A stretch of DNA of 64,000 nt, taken from Desulfosporosinus meridiei DSM 13257 (GTDB lineage: Bacteria; Bacillota; Desulfitobacteriia; Desulfitobacteriales; Desulfitobacteriaceae). Below, piece by piece: positions 41,212 to 50,078 of this stretch. The translations under genes were made by a program, and so were the position numbers. The notes under the pieces were generated by a model. That model was not told the DNA's origin. It searched no databases and was given only the letters and a program-made list of their open reading frames with translations. The DNA lies in NCBI RefSeq assembly GCF_000231385.2, contig NC_018515.1, forward strand, positions 1,306,501-1,370,500, given 5' to 3'. The first letter of the stretch is position 1. Every line of letters begins with the position of its first letter.

Positions 41212-42009
41212 TTGACAAGATTACAGAGGAAATACAGTAATACAGGATGCTACCATATAATGCTTCGTGGTAACGAAAAAAAGAATATATTTCTTGATGA
41301 TGAAGATCGACAAAAGTTCATTAATGTCATGGATAAGAAAAATTCTCAAGCGGAACTGTCGTTATATGCTTATTGTCTGATGAGTAATCATGTTCATTTA
41401 GTTTTAAAAGACAGAACGAACGAGTTATCCCTGATCATGAAGGGGATTGCAACAAGCTATGCGATGTATTTTAACAACAGATACAGTCGTGTTGGCCATG
41501 TGTTTCAAGATCGTTTTAAAAGTGAAGCTGTTGAAGATGAACGTTATTTAATGGCGGTAATTCGATACGTGCACCGTAATCCGATAAAAGCAAAACTGGT
41601 GGAGTCTCCGGAAGGATATAAGTGGAGTAGTTATTGGTGCTACATGAATCCTGATGAGCCCACTGCAAACCTTGTTGATACTCAGTACATTCTTAATACG
41701 ATAGCTGATAATACAAGATCCGCAATTCGAGAGTTTGAGCGATTTATTATGGAAAATAACGATGACAAATTCCTGGATATGGATGAAGGCGGTATCCGTA
41801 CTCTAGAAGATGCGGAATTATATTTGAATAACTATCTTCAGAGTAATTGGCCGGAATTTAGCAGGAAGGAAATTCGAACTAATAGGAGTTTGAGGAATGA
41901 GATAATAGCAGTCCTGCGAAAAAACACGGAGTTGCCTATTGTGGGTATAGCAAATTTACTTGCAGTGAACCGAGGAGTTGTTGAGAGAGTAAGGCCAGAA
42001 AATTATTAG
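41212..42009 (+). CDS. REP-associated tyrosine transposase (RAYT, Y1_Tnp)
   Basis: Single-strand-type transposase of the IS200/IS605-related RAYT group. The metal-binding HUH is SNHVHLVL near 62-69 (LMSNHVHLVLKDRT), preceded by YHIMLRGNEKKNIFL and followed by VGHVFQDRFKSEAVEDERYL, where the catalytic Tyr is in the RY-VHRNPI region (YVHRNPIKAKLV). TTG start after GGAGTGGAGGGG. A C-terminal extension of about 90 residues ends in a helix-turn-helix-like VGIANLLAVNRGVVERV. RAYTs are domesticated enzymes that act on short REP palindromes; such a palindrome lies 370 bases downstream and a half copy 1.8 kb upstream. Confidence 0.9.
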   Translation: MTRLQRKYSNTGCYHIMLRGNEKKNIFLDDEDRQKFINVMDKKNSQAELSLYAYCLMSNHVHLVLKDRTNELSLIMKGIATSYAMYFNNRYSRVGHVFQDRFKSEAVEDERYLMAVIRYVHRNPIKAKLVESPEGYKWSSYWCYMNPDEPTANLVDTQYILNTIADNTRSAIREFERFIMENNDDKFLDMDEGGIRTLEDAELYLNNYLQSNWPEFSRKEIRTNRSLRNEIIAVLRKNTELPIVGIANLLAVNRGVVERVRPENY

Positions 42010-42378
42010 CTGTTTAATATAGAGAAAATCCCTATGGTAAATCAGTACTCTGAGATATTTGAGTGCTTTTTTTGTTTGGAAAATTTTAATTGTCGGACAT
42101 TGGTTAGTAAAAGCGAAACGCAGTTAATCAGTGAGATCGCAGATTCCATTAAAGTAAAAAATAGTACTTGTGAATGTAGTAATAATCCTTACCGTAATAT
42201 TAATGTTTTTTCCTGAATCTATGTATCCTAAGAGATTACCAGATCTATTGTCTTCAAGGAGAGTTTTTTACTAAGATTGCAAGTTCAAAAAGGCTTAAAG
42301 TTAGTTGCAAATATTTTCTTTAATACCTATCGGTGTTAGATCAGGTTTGTTTGGTTATAACTATATGTCTACCCATTT
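42010..42378. other. Gene-free stretch after the RAYT gene
   Basis: AT-rich with no supported gene; a frame at 42034-42216 lacks a binding site and family features. It should hold the enhancer sites for the sigma-54 promoter at 42432, but I found neither TATCA-N3-TGATA nor TCTCA-N3-TGAGA here. Confidence 0.35.
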
Positions 42379-42424
42379 ATGGGGACGGTCCTTTTAGACT
42401 CCGTGTTAAAAGGACCGTCCCCAT
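42379..42424. repeat. REP-type palindrome linked to the RAYT gene
   Basis: Perfect 18-bp arms ATGGGGACGGTCCTTTTA and its reverse complement, with a 10-base loop. The unpaired AACACG that follows also occurs beside the half copy at 39425. It ends seven bases upstream of the sigma-54 promoter of ygeX. Confidence 0.85.
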
Positions 42425-42431
42425 AACACGC

Positions 42432-42447
42432 TGGCACAAAACTTGCA
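42432..42447 (+). promoter_or_regulatory. Sigma-54 promoter of ygeX
   Basis: TGGCACAAAACTTGCA is a perfect -24/-12 match, 150 bases before the ygeX start. Confidence 0.87.
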
Positions 42448-42596
42448 TAATAAAATAGTGTTATTAAGTCAAAGCCGTAAATCGTTTTTTAGGGGGAGAT
42501 AAAAAGTTCAATAATAAAACAAGAAATTGTTTTTAATACCGTATTAAAATCCAAGTTTTATTGCACAATACTTAAAAAAGAGGAGAGGTACATTAA

Positions 42597-43820
42597 ATGT
42601 CAGATAAAATTAAATGGACTAAGAATACCATGCTAAAGAAAAGCGGAACGGGTTCTTCTACTGAACTGTTTAATAAAGATGCTATTGAAAAGGCCATCAA
42701 TTTCCACAGAACGTTTCCGGATTATCAACCTACCCCACTTCGCCAACTGGATAAGTTAGCTAAAAATTTAGGCGTTGGCGGAATCTATGTCAAAGATGAG
42801 TCCTATCGCTTTGGACTAAATGCTTTTAAAGCCTTAGGCGGTTCGTATGCTATTGGCAGATACCTGGCACAGAGGCTTAACAAAGACATTAGTGAGCTGC
42901 CTTTTGAAGTGCTTACATCTAAAGAAATTAAAGAGAAGTTAGGGGATATTACCTTCGCCACAACAACTGACGGAAATCATGGCCGGGGAATTGCTTGGAC
43001 TGCTCGACAACTTCGCCAAAAATCCGTCGTCTATATGCCGAAAGGATCTTCTCAATACCGATTAGAAAGAATTCGATCCGAAGGCGCGGAAGCAGAGATT
43101 ACAGATATGAATTATGATGATGCTGTACGTATGACGGCAGCTGAAGCAGAGAAGCATGGTTGGGTAGTCGTTCAGGATACTTCCTGGGAAGGCTATGAGG
43201 AAATCCCGAGTTGGATTATGCAAGGGTATGGAACAATGTCCGCGGAGGCCCTGGAACAGCTTAATGACTGTGGCATCGATAAGCCAACCCATATTTTTAT
43301 TCAGGCAGGAGTAGGTGCTCTTGCAGGGTCAGTACAAGGATATTTTGCTTCACTATTTAAAGAAGATCGCCCGATAACCGCGATAGTTGAAGCTGATCAG
43401 GCGGATTGTTTATATAAATCGGCTCTTGCTGCTGATGGCAAGCCCCGGGTAGTTGGCGGTGAGATGGCTACGGTTATGGCAGGACTTGCCTGCGGAGAAC
43501 CGAATTTAATCGGTTGGAATATTTTAAGGGATTACAGTGATGTTTTTGTTTCTTGCCCGGATTGGGTGGCTGCTAAAGGAATGCGTGTGTTAGCTAATCC
43601 CTTGCTCGGGGATCCGAAAGTTATCTCAGGTGAATCTGGTGCCGTAACGACAGGATTAATAAGTACAATTATGATTGATGATGCCTTCAAAGAAGCACGT
43701 GAAGCCCTTCAACTTAACGAATCATCTCAAATTTTAGTGTTTAACACAGAGGGTAATACCGATCCCTTTAAATATCGCAGTATTGTTTGGGATGGTGAAT
43801 TGCCATCAGCGGGACGTTAA
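42597..43820 (+). CDS. ygeX: 2,3-diaminopropionate ammonia-lyase
   Basis: A 407-residue fold-type II PLP enzyme that splits 2,3-diaminopropionate to pyruvate and two ammonia. The PLP lysine lies in GLNAFKALGGSYA near 75, matching E. coli YgeX Lys77. Other family strips are FATTTDGNHGRGIAWTARQL, VVQDTSWEGYEEIPSWIMQG, and HIFIQAGVGALAGSV. YgeX is a core member of the anaerobic urate gene set, where diaminopropionate is thought to be a late intermediate. ATG after AGAGGAGAGG, own sigma-54 promoter, and its own terminator, so it forms a single-gene unit between the RAYT gene and activator 2. Confidence 0.93.
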   Translation: MSDKIKWTKNTMLKKSGTGSSTELFNKDAIEKAINFHRTFPDYQPTPLRQLDKLAKNLGVGGIYVKDESYRFGLNAFKALGGSYAIGRYLAQRLNKDISELPFEVLTSKEIKEKLGDITFATTTDGNHGRGIAWTARQLRQKSVVYMPKGSSQYRLERIRSEGAEAEITDMNYDDAVRMTAAEAEKHGWVVVQDTSWEGYEEIPSWIMQGYGTMSAEALEQLNDCGIDKPTHIFIQAGVGALAGSVQGYFASLFKEDRPITAIVEADQADCLYKSALAADGKPRVVGGEMATVMAGLACGEPNLIGWNILRDYSDVFVSCPDWVAAKGMRVLANPLLGDPKVISGESGAVTTGLISTIMIDDAFKEAREALQLNESSQILVFNTEGNTDPFKYRSIVWDGELPSAGR

Positions 43821-43846
43821 TACGTTCTGTTCATGATATGATAAGA

Positions 43847-43885
43847 AGGAAGCACAAATCTTTCAAGATAAGGTGCTTCCTTTCC
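43847..43885 (+). terminator. Terminator of ygeX
   Basis: Arms AAGGAAGCAC / GTGCTTCCTT with a 17-base loop, then TCCGTTTG. Confidence 0.7.
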
Positions 43886-44047
43886 GTTTGTCGAGCATTA
43901 ATTTTGAAAATAAGGCACTTTCCCAGTGCAGATATAGATTGTTGTTCTTTCTTTATACTTTAAGGCCGGATTGAGTAGGAAGTAAAGCAACATACGGAGA
44001 ATACAGTATAAAAGGTATGCTAAAGCTAATTATATGAGGTGTAAAGC

Positions 44048-45814
44048 ATGTTGTATTACTTGCGCAATATTAAGAGTACAGTTCAGCAAACGGCGGACGC
44101 CATTGCTGCAGCGCTAAAGATTGAAGTTGAAATTGCTGACGCTGACTTAGTTAGGGTCGCCGGTACCGGTAAATATAAAAGTCAATGCGGCTGCCCGATG
44201 GATGATGGTTTTGTTTATCGGCATGTTTTAAAAACGGGGGAACCTGTGATCATTGACAACCCGGGCTTTAATGAGCTATGTCACCCTTGTCCATGTAAAG
44301 GGAATTGTATGGAGTACGCTGAAGTAGCTATCCCCATACGCAGTGAAGATCAGATTATCGGGGTCATTGGCTTAGTAAGCTTTGACGAAGAGCAAACTAA
44401 GCGGCTGATGGACAATAAGCAATCGTTATTGCTGTTCTTGGAGAAGATGGCGGATCTTTTAGTGGGAAAAGCAAGTGAAATCCAACAAAACCATGATCGG
44501 GATATTTTAACCAGCCAATTAGTCACAGTGCTCAATTTGCTGCATGACGGGATTTTGTTAGTAAATGACCAGCAACAAATAACCCATTATAATACCTTAG
44601 CTGCCAAACTATTAGACATAGATGAGCAAGAAGAGCAGGCGTTATATCACTTGCTGGAAAATAAAAAACTCTGGCAGGCAGTTGAACGGGGTGAAACCTT
44701 TTCGGGAAATATCCAGGGAAAAAGGGTCGCAACCCAGTTATACTGCGACGTCGTACCCATCAAAAAAGATGGGGTTATTGAAGGTGCGGTTATAACTCTC
44801 AGGGATATTCAGCAGATTAAGAAGCTGGTCAAAGCAGCTACGGTTAATGAAATAGAAACTCATTTCTCCCAGATCGTAGGGAACTCGAGAAAAATGAAAG
44901 AATTAAAGGCCATGGCTTTACATGTGGCACCAAGTAAGGCTACCCTCCTAATTCAGGGGGAAAGCGGAACCGGGAAAGAGCTGCTGGCACGGGCAATCCA
45001 TCAAAGTAGTAAACGTAAAGGACATGCCTTTATCGCCATCAATTGTGGTGCCATTCCGGAAAACCTCCTGGAAAGCGAGTTGTTTGGCTATGAGGAAGGA
45101 TCCTTTACCGGGGCTAAACGGGGTGGAAAAATCGGCAAATTTGAGCTGGCCCATAATGGTACTCTTTTTTTAGATGAGATTGGGGACATGCCCCTTCACC
45201 TACAAGTAAAGATTCTAAGAGTTCTTCAAGAGAGAAGGGTAGAACGAATCGGCAGTTCTCGCTCGATACCCGTAGATGTACGTGTCATTGCTGCGACTCA
45301 CAGAGATTTAGATAACATGGTTAAAACCGGTGAATTCAGAGAAGACCTTTATTATCGACTAAATGTTATTCCTTTAACGATTCCGCCCTTACGTGAACGG
45401 TTAGAAGATGTTCCGATTCTAACCCAATTCTATTTAGATTATTATTCAGTAGTAACGGATAGGTCAGTAAGTGGAATTACTCCTGAAGCTATCGAGATTT
45501 TGTCACACTATACTTGGCCGGGAAATGTTCGCGAGCTGGGTAACGTGATCGAGTACTGTGTCACAATGGTTGCAGGGGGTATGATTACCGCAGATACGAT
45601 GCCTAAGAGGATAAGAACCGAAAATAAAGCCGAAATCAAAGATTTATCTCTAAACCTTAAAGCTCTGGAGAGGGAAACAATTATGCGAGCCTTGACCCTC
45701 GTTAATATTGATGGGCATAAGGAAGACGCAGCAAAGTTGTTGGGAATTAGTAGAGCCTCCCTTTACCGTAAGATAAAGGAATACGAGATTGAGGAGAACA
45801 AGACTTTCACCTAA
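44048..45814 (+). CDS. Sigma-54-dependent activator 2 of the purine locus
   Basis: A 588-residue paralogue of activator 1 with the same order: sensory domain with cysteines LCHPCPCKGNC near 77-87, PAS-like part (LLHDGILLVNDQQQITHYN), AAA+ core and Fis-type HTH. The core shows GESGTGKE (about 304), the contact loop GSFTGA in place of the canonical GAFTGA, and TLFLDEIGDMPLHL. The recognition region is AAKLLGISRASLYRKIKEY and differs from activator 1 (GIGIATLYRKL). It sits between ygeX and ygeY; the ygeY promoter region carries TCTCA-N3-TGAGA boxes not found near xdhA. It most likely controls the ygeY operon and perhaps ygeX. ATG after GAGGTG. Confidence 0.87.
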   Translation: MLYYLRNIKSTVQQTADAIAAALKIEVEIADADLVRVAGTGKYKSQCGCPMDDGFVYRHVLKTGEPVIIDNPGFNELCHPCPCKGNCMEYAEVAIPIRSEDQIIGVIGLVSFDEEQTKRLMDNKQSLLLFLEKMADLLVGKASEIQQNHDRDILTSQLVTVLNLLHDGILLVNDQQQITHYNTLAAKLLDIDEQEEQALYHLLENKKLWQAVERGETFSGNIQGKRVATQLYCDVVPIKKDGVIEGAVITLRDIQQIKKLVKAATVNEIETHFSQIVGNSRKMKELKAMALHVAPSKATLLIQGESGTGKELLARAIHQSSKRKGHAFIAINCGAIPENLLESELFGYEEGSFTGAKRGGKIGKFELAHNGTLFLDEIGDMPLHLQVKILRVLQERRVERIGSSRSIPVDVRVIAATHRDLDNMVKTGEFREDLYYRLNVIPLTIPPLRERLEDVPILTQFYLDYYSVVTDRSVSGITPEAIEILSHYTWPGNVRELGNVIEYCVTMVAGGMITADTMPKRIRTENKAEIKDLSLNLKALERETIMRALTLVNIDGHKEDAAKLLGISRASLYRKIKEYEIEENKTFT

Positions 45815-45851
45815 AATGGCAACAAATTTATGTTTCAAAGCTAGATTTCTG

Positions 45852-45945
45852 TCTCAAAATGAGACCGAATTCGAAGATTGTCGAAATCACGGCATCTTAG
45901 AGGTTTTTGCATTTTTATCTTGCAAATTACCGTCTCAAATTGAGA
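45852..45945 (+). promoter_or_regulatory. Activator boxes upstream of ygeY
   Basis: TCTCAAAATGAGA (45852, extended to GTCTCAAAATGAGAC) and TCTCAAATTGAGA (45933) are near-perfect palindromes whose centres are 81 bases apart, close to whole helical turns. They lie 170-265 bases upstream of a sigma-54 promoter. They differ from the activator 1 boxes only at the second and twelfth bases. Confidence 0.65.
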
Positions 45946-46115
45946 TTGGAAAACGTGATAAAACTTCTGAAGCTGGGGAAAGATAGTTCTTGAATAAAGA
46001 CTTTAACAATTTCTTTCCTGAGCTTTGAGCTGATATGGACAATTCTTACGAAGGAGGTTGAGCTCTCACCGAACTCAGATCTAAAATTATCAAGAAAAGC
46101 CTTTTAAAGCTAAGT

Positions 46116-46131
46116 TGGCATGGTTCTTGCT
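46116..46131 (+). promoter_or_regulatory. Sigma-54 promoter of ygeY
   Basis: TGGCATGGTTCTTGCT fits TGGCAC-N5-TTGCW with one change; 90 bases before the ygeY start. Confidence 0.83.
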
Positions 46132-46220
46132 ATATTTAACTGTGTAAGTTTAAAAGTCCAGCTTTAAAAAGTGATGAATTTACTTGACTTCAAGAGTATT
46201 GAAAGGGGATTATGTAAAAA

Positions 46221-47468
46221 ATGGAATTTGCAAAAGTTCTTGAATTGGCCAAAAAATATGAGCCAGAAATGAGCCGGTTTTTAAGAGATCTTATCGCTAT
46301 CCCAGGAGAAAGCTGTGATGAGAAGGGAACAGTACTTCGCATCAAGGAAGAAATGGAAAAGGTCGGCTTTGATAAAGTTGAGATTGATCCTCAGGGTAAC
46401 GTTCTTGGTTATATTGGTCATGGCAAACATTTAATTGCTATGGATGCACATATTGATACCGTTGGTGTAGGGAACCTGGAAAACTGGCAATATGATCCTT
46501 ATCAAGGGTTTGAAGATGATGAGATCATTATCGGACGAGGCGCATCAGACCAAATCGGTGGTATGGCATCAATGGTTTATGCCGGTAAGATTATTAAAGA
46601 TCTTGGTTTAGAAGATGATTATACCATGGTTGTTGTTGGTTCCGTACAGGAAGAAGACTGTGACGGTTTGTGCTGGCAGTACATTATCAATGAAGACAAG
46701 GTTGTACCTGAATTTGTTGTAATTACCGAACCAACTGATGGCAAGATCTATCGCGGACATCGTGGACGTATGGAAATTAAGGTAATGACTAAAGGTGTTA
46801 GTTGTCATGGTTCAGCTCCAGAGCGTGGCGACAATGCAATTTATAAAATGGCTCCAATTCTCCAAGAATTACGCAGCTTACATGAAAACCTCATGGATCA
46901 CCCCTTCCTTGGTAAAGGCAGCTTAACGGTTTCGGAGATCTTCCATACTTCTCCTTCACGTTGTGCGGTTGCCGATAGCTGCTGGATTTCCGTTGACCGT
47001 CGCTTAACCGCGGGAGAGACTTGGGAATATGCAGTTCAACAAATCAAGAACCTTCCTTCAGTCAAGGCTGCCAATGCAGAAGTAACCATGTACCAGTATG
47101 ACAGACCTTCTTATACCGACCTGGTTTACCCAACAGAATGCTATTTCCCAACCTGGCTCATTGAAGAAGGACATCCAGTTACCAGTACTCTTACAGATGC
47201 TTACAAAGGATTATTCGGTAAGGATCCAGTTGTCGATAAATGGACCTTCTCCACCAATGGTGTTTCGATCATGGGACGTTATGGAATTCCTTGCATTGGT
47301 TTTGGACCGGGACACGAAGACCAAGCCCATGCTCCAAATGAGCGAACCTGGAAAAAGGAACTTGTTGATTGTGCAGCTATGTATGCAGCTATTCCGAGCA
47401 TTTATATTAAGGAATATGCTGACAAGATGCCTAAGGATACTGAGAACCTTGTGGGGATTAAGAAGTAG
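46221..47468 (+). CDS. ygeY: YgeY-family M20 metallohydrolase
   Basis: A 415-residue M20 peptidase/deacylase-fold enzyme. Metal ligands appear in [14 protein letters not shown] (near 75), [14 protein letters not shown], the catalytic EED (near 144), FVVITEPTD (near 173) and the final [12 protein letters not shown]. This is the subgroup annotated as selenium-metabolism-linked YgeY, a marker of the urate/purine cluster. Family members hydrolyse amide or carbamoyl bonds of small amino acids; a carbamoyl- or ureido-diaminopropionate substrate would link it to YgeW and YgeX (inference). It is driven by a sigma-54 promoter and followed by a 540-base structured spacer before ygeW. Confidence 0.9.
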   Translation: MEFAKVLELAKKYEPEMSRFLRDLIAIPGESCDEKGTVLRIKEEMEKVGFDKVEIDPQGNVLGYIGHGKHLIAMDAHIDTVGVGNLENWQYDPYQGFEDDEIIIGRGASDQIGGMASMVYAGKIIKDLGLEDDYTMVVVGSVQEEDCDGLCWQYIINEDKVVPEFVVITEPTDGKIYRGHRGRMEIKVMTKGVSCHGSAPERGDNAIYKMAPILQELRSLHENLMDHPFLGKGSLTVSEIFHTSPSRCAVADSCWISVDRRLTAGETWEYAVQQIKNLPSVKAANAEVTMYQYDRPSYTDLVYPTECYFPTWLIEEGHPVTSTLTDAYKGLFGKDPVVDKWTFSTNGVSIMGRYGIPCIGFGPGHEDQAHAPNERTWKKELVDCAAMYAAIPSIYIKEYADKMPKDTENLVGIKK

Positions 47469-47477
47469 AGTTTTGAG

Positions 47478-47653
47478 TGTGGGGCAAGGCGACATTACTC
47501 CATTCGCACACGTTTCGTCGCTACTCCGGTCAGCGCTGAAGCTAAAACGTCTAAACCCTTGTGCTTTCTGTATGTGCGCCGCTCCTTGCCAATCCACACT
47601 GCAGTAGTATGCGTAATGAGTTGCAGTGTGGCGATAAGCTCATCCGCTTATCG
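47478..47653 (+). ncRNA. Candidate structured RNA element between ygeY and ygeW
   Basis: GC-rich against its surroundings and built of nested inverted repeats. GTGTGG-GGCAAGG (47478-47490) pairs with CCTTGCC-AAT-CCACAC (47584-47599). CCACACTGCA (47594-47603) also pairs with TGCAGTGTGG (47622-47631), so the CCACAC strand has two rival partners. CGATAAGC/GCTTATCG (47632-47653) forms the next stem. Open frames here have low-complexity, non-protein-like translations. It matches no riboswitch I recognise. Confidence 0.4.
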
Positions 47654-48010
47654 TCATGGCACCGCGGCATCAGTCCATCCATGGACTAGTCCCACGACGT
47701 TTCTACACGCTTCAGCACTAACCTCTGCTTACGCGACTACACTAAAGTGCTCATTCCGTAAAGTCGCCTTTGCTGCAAGCTTGGGGTGGCTGGGGAACGA
47801 CGGTGGCTTTGTCGTTTTGTCACGGTTCGGCGTTGACCTGCGGTAAACGCTGCTGCGCTCCAAATGTGTCGACCTTTGGTCGAAGGGGATTCATCAATAA
47901 AGGCTTTAGCTATGGGTAACGCAAGAAATGTATAGCTAAAAGATTTTAACGATTTTGTAGTCTTAGGACTACTGAAAATATAGTAAACAAACATTTAGGA
48001 GGAATAATAA
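47654..48010. other. Remainder of the ygeY-ygeW spacer
   Basis: No gene is supported. Short self-complementary pieces continue (ACGAC...GTCGT near 47798-47816; GTAGTC-TTAG-GACTAC near 47956-47971). The AGGAGGAATAATAA ribosome binding site of ygeW closes the stretch. Confidence 0.35.
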
Positions 48011-49015
48011 ATGAATACAGTTTTCAGAGGAAGACATTTTATTAACTTAGAGGACTTTACTAAAGAAGAATTAGATACAATGCTTGATGTTTCTTTAGAT
48101 CTTAAGAGAAAGTTTGCTATGGGCGAAGATACAAATTATCTTCATAACAAAACAGGCTTCTTGATGTTCTTCGAACAATCTACTCGTACCAGAAACTCCA
48201 TGGAAGCCGGTATGGCTCAATTGGGTGGTCATGCAGGATTCTTGGATTCCAGCAGCATGCAAATCGCTCATGGTGAGACTGCTAAGGACACAGCTATTAT
48301 TCTTTCCCGCTTTGGTCACATGATTGCTTGCCGTTATTGCAACTGGGGCAGAGGAAATCAATACTTAACGGAGATGGCTAAATGGTCCTCAGTTCCGGTT
48401 ATGAACTTACAAGACGATCTTTATCACCCATTCCAAGGTTTAGCAGATTTGCTAACCATTAAAGAGAAACACCAAGACTTAAGACGCAAAAAGATCTCCA
48501 TCATCTGGGCCTATGCTGAGAGCCATAAGAAACCGATTTCTGTGCCTGTAACTCAAGTTCTTCTCTTCCCTCGTTATGGTATGGATGTATGGCTCGCTTA
48601 TCCAAAAGGTTGGGAACTTCCTGAATGGGTTATTGAGCAAGCCAAAGCAAATGCTGAAAAGCATGGCGGTACTTTAACAATTACTCATGACGAAGCTGCT
48701 GCTTATAAAGATGCTGATATCGTTATTCCTAAGAGCTGGGGCAACTGGGTTACTGACCAAACCGGTGCTACTGTTACCGGCGCCACTGCTGTTATTGATG
48801 ATGCTCTCGTTTCCAATAAGAGCTGGAAGTGCACTGAAGCTAAAATGGCTACTGCCAGCAAAGATGTTATGTATATGCATGCTTTACCTGCTGACCGTAA
48901 CAATGAAGTTGAAGACTCAGTTATTGATGGACCACATTCAATCGCTTATGATGCTGCAGAAAACCGTTTGCATACAGCTAAAGCTGTTATGACATTATTG
49001 GTAGGTGGAAAATAA
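48011..49015 (+). CDS. ygeW: YgeW-type carbamoyltransferase
   Basis: A 334-residue aspartate/ornithine carbamoyltransferase-fold enzyme. The carbamoyl-phosphate loop is EQSTRTRNSMEAGM near 55-68 and the second-domain loop is MHALPADRNNEV near 289-300. The body (LGGHAGFLDSSSMQIAHGET, WGRGNQYLTEMAKWS, LQDDLYHPFQGLADL) matches the YgeW group of knotted transcarbamylases with a still uncertain amino substrate. In the reverse, catabolic direction it would release carbamoyl phosphate from a ureido intermediate, which the carbamate kinase encoded two bases downstream would use to make ATP. Confidence 0.92.
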   Translation: MNTVFRGRHFINLEDFTKEELDTMLDVSLDLKRKFAMGEDTNYLHNKTGFLMFFEQSTRTRNSMEAGMAQLGGHAGFLDSSSMQIAHGETAKDTAIILSRFGHMIACRYCNWGRGNQYLTEMAKWSSVPVMNLQDDLYHPFQGLADLLTIKEKHQDLRRKKISIIWAYAESHKKPISVPVTQVLLFPRYGMDVWLAYPKGWELPEWVIEQAKANAEKHGGTLTITHDEAAAYKDADIVIPKSWGNWVTDQTGATVTGATAVIDDALVSNKSWKCTEAKMATASKDVMYMHALPADRNNEVEDSVIDGPHSIAYDAAENRLHTAKAVMTLLVGGK

Positions 49016-49017
49016 TT

Positions 49018-49968
49018 GTGAGTACATTAGCTGTTGTAGCAATTGGTGGGAATTCTCTGATTCGTGATAACGCACATGCGACCGTTGAAGATCAATATGA
49101 GGCTGTAGTAGAAACTGCCAAACATATTGTCGGTATGATCGAGCAGGGCTATGAAGTGATTGTTACTCATGGCAATGGTCCACAAGTCGGGTTTATTCTA
49201 AGAAGATCTGAAATTGCTAAGGATGTTGCAGCGATGCATCAGGTACCACTGGTCAGCTGTGGGGCAGACACCCAAGGAGCTATTGGTTACCAAATCCAAC
49301 AAGCATTGGATAATGAGTTCAAAAAGAGGGGTATGGACAAGACAGCTGTCACAGTTGTGACTCAAGTTGTTGTTTCGGAGAATGACCCTGCTTTTCAGAA
49401 ACCAACTAAACCCATCGGATCTTTCTATACAAAAGAACAAACTGAAGAGATTCAGAAAAATAATCCATCATGGGTTATGATTGAAGATGCCGGCAGAGGC
49501 TATCGCCGTATGGTTGCCTCTCCCCGTCCTCAAGAGATCGTAGAGAAGAATGTTATCAATAAACTGGTACGAGATGGCTATTGTGTCATCAGCGTTGGCG
49601 GTGGCGGAATCCCCGTAGTTAAACGTCCAGACGGTTTACTTCAAGGGGTAGATGCTGTTATTGATAAAGATTTTGCTACCAGTCTTTTGGCTGCAGATAT
49701 TAAAGCTGACGTTTTAATAATTTCCACAGGTGTACCAACAGTTTATTTAAACTATGGCAAGCCTGACGAAAAAGCCTTAGACAAGGTGACCTTAGCGGAA
49801 CTAAAGCAGTATGTGACTGAGAACCATTTTGCTCCGGGAAGCATGCTGCCCAAAATCCAAGCTGTCATTAGCTTTTTAGAAAACGGCGGGAAAGAAGCGA
49901 TTATTACTAATCCTGAATCCTTAGAAGAAGCTATTGCTGGCAAAACCGGAACCCATATTTACCCATGA
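49018..49968 (+). CDS. arcC: Carbamate kinase
   Basis: A 316-residue amino-acid-kinase-fold enzyme. Motifs: AIGGNSLIRD at the N-terminus, VTHGNGPQVGF, PLVSCGADTQGAIGYQIQQA, and VISVGGGGIPVVKR with VDAVIDKDFATSLLA. It converts carbamoyl phosphate plus ADP to ATP, ammonia and CO2. The GTG start follows the ygeW stop by two bases, so the pair is translationally coupled. In this locus it is the visible substrate-level phosphorylation step; E. coli has the equivalent kinase gene yqeA in its purine cluster. Confidence 0.95.
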   Translation: MSTLAVVAIGGNSLIRDNAHATVEDQYEAVVETAKHIVGMIEQGYEVIVTHGNGPQVGFILRRSEIAKDVAAMHQVPLVSCGADTQGAIGYQIQQALDNEFKKRGMDKTAVTVVTQVVVSENDPAFQKPTKPIGSFYTKEQTEEIQKNNPSWVMIEDAGRGYRRMVASPRPQEIVEKNVINKLVRDGYCVISVGGGGIPVVKRPDGLLQGVDAVIDKDFATSLLAADIKADVLIISTGVPTVYLNYGKPDEKALDKVTLAELKQYVTENHFAPGSMLPKIQAVISFLENGGKEAIITNPESLEEAIAGKTGTHIYP

Positions 49969-50014
49969 TCGATAGATATTTAATCGATTTATTCCCTTTG
50001 TAATAGTTACTGAG

Positions 50015-50053
50015 CTTGGGATGGAGAGGAGTTAGCTTCATCTCCATCCCAAG
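50015..50053 (+). terminator. Strong hairpin after carbamate kinase
   Basis: Perfect 13-bp arms CTTGGGATGGAGA / TCTCCATCCCAAG with a 13-base loop. It lacks a T run. Confidence 0.55.
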
Positions 50054-50078
50054 TGTGATATTAAGAGTAGGATGAAAA

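Noticed and set aside
42379-42424. Palindrome as the terminator of the RAYT gene
   Set aside because: No T run follows, it lies 370 bases past the stop, and its arm recurs at 39425, so a REP element is the better reading.
47098-47846. Overlapping open frames of 169 and 95 codons across the end of ygeY and its spacer
   Set aside because: No ribosome binding sites, Ser/Cys-rich low-information translations, and overlap with inverted repeats. They look like by-products of GC-rich structured DNA.
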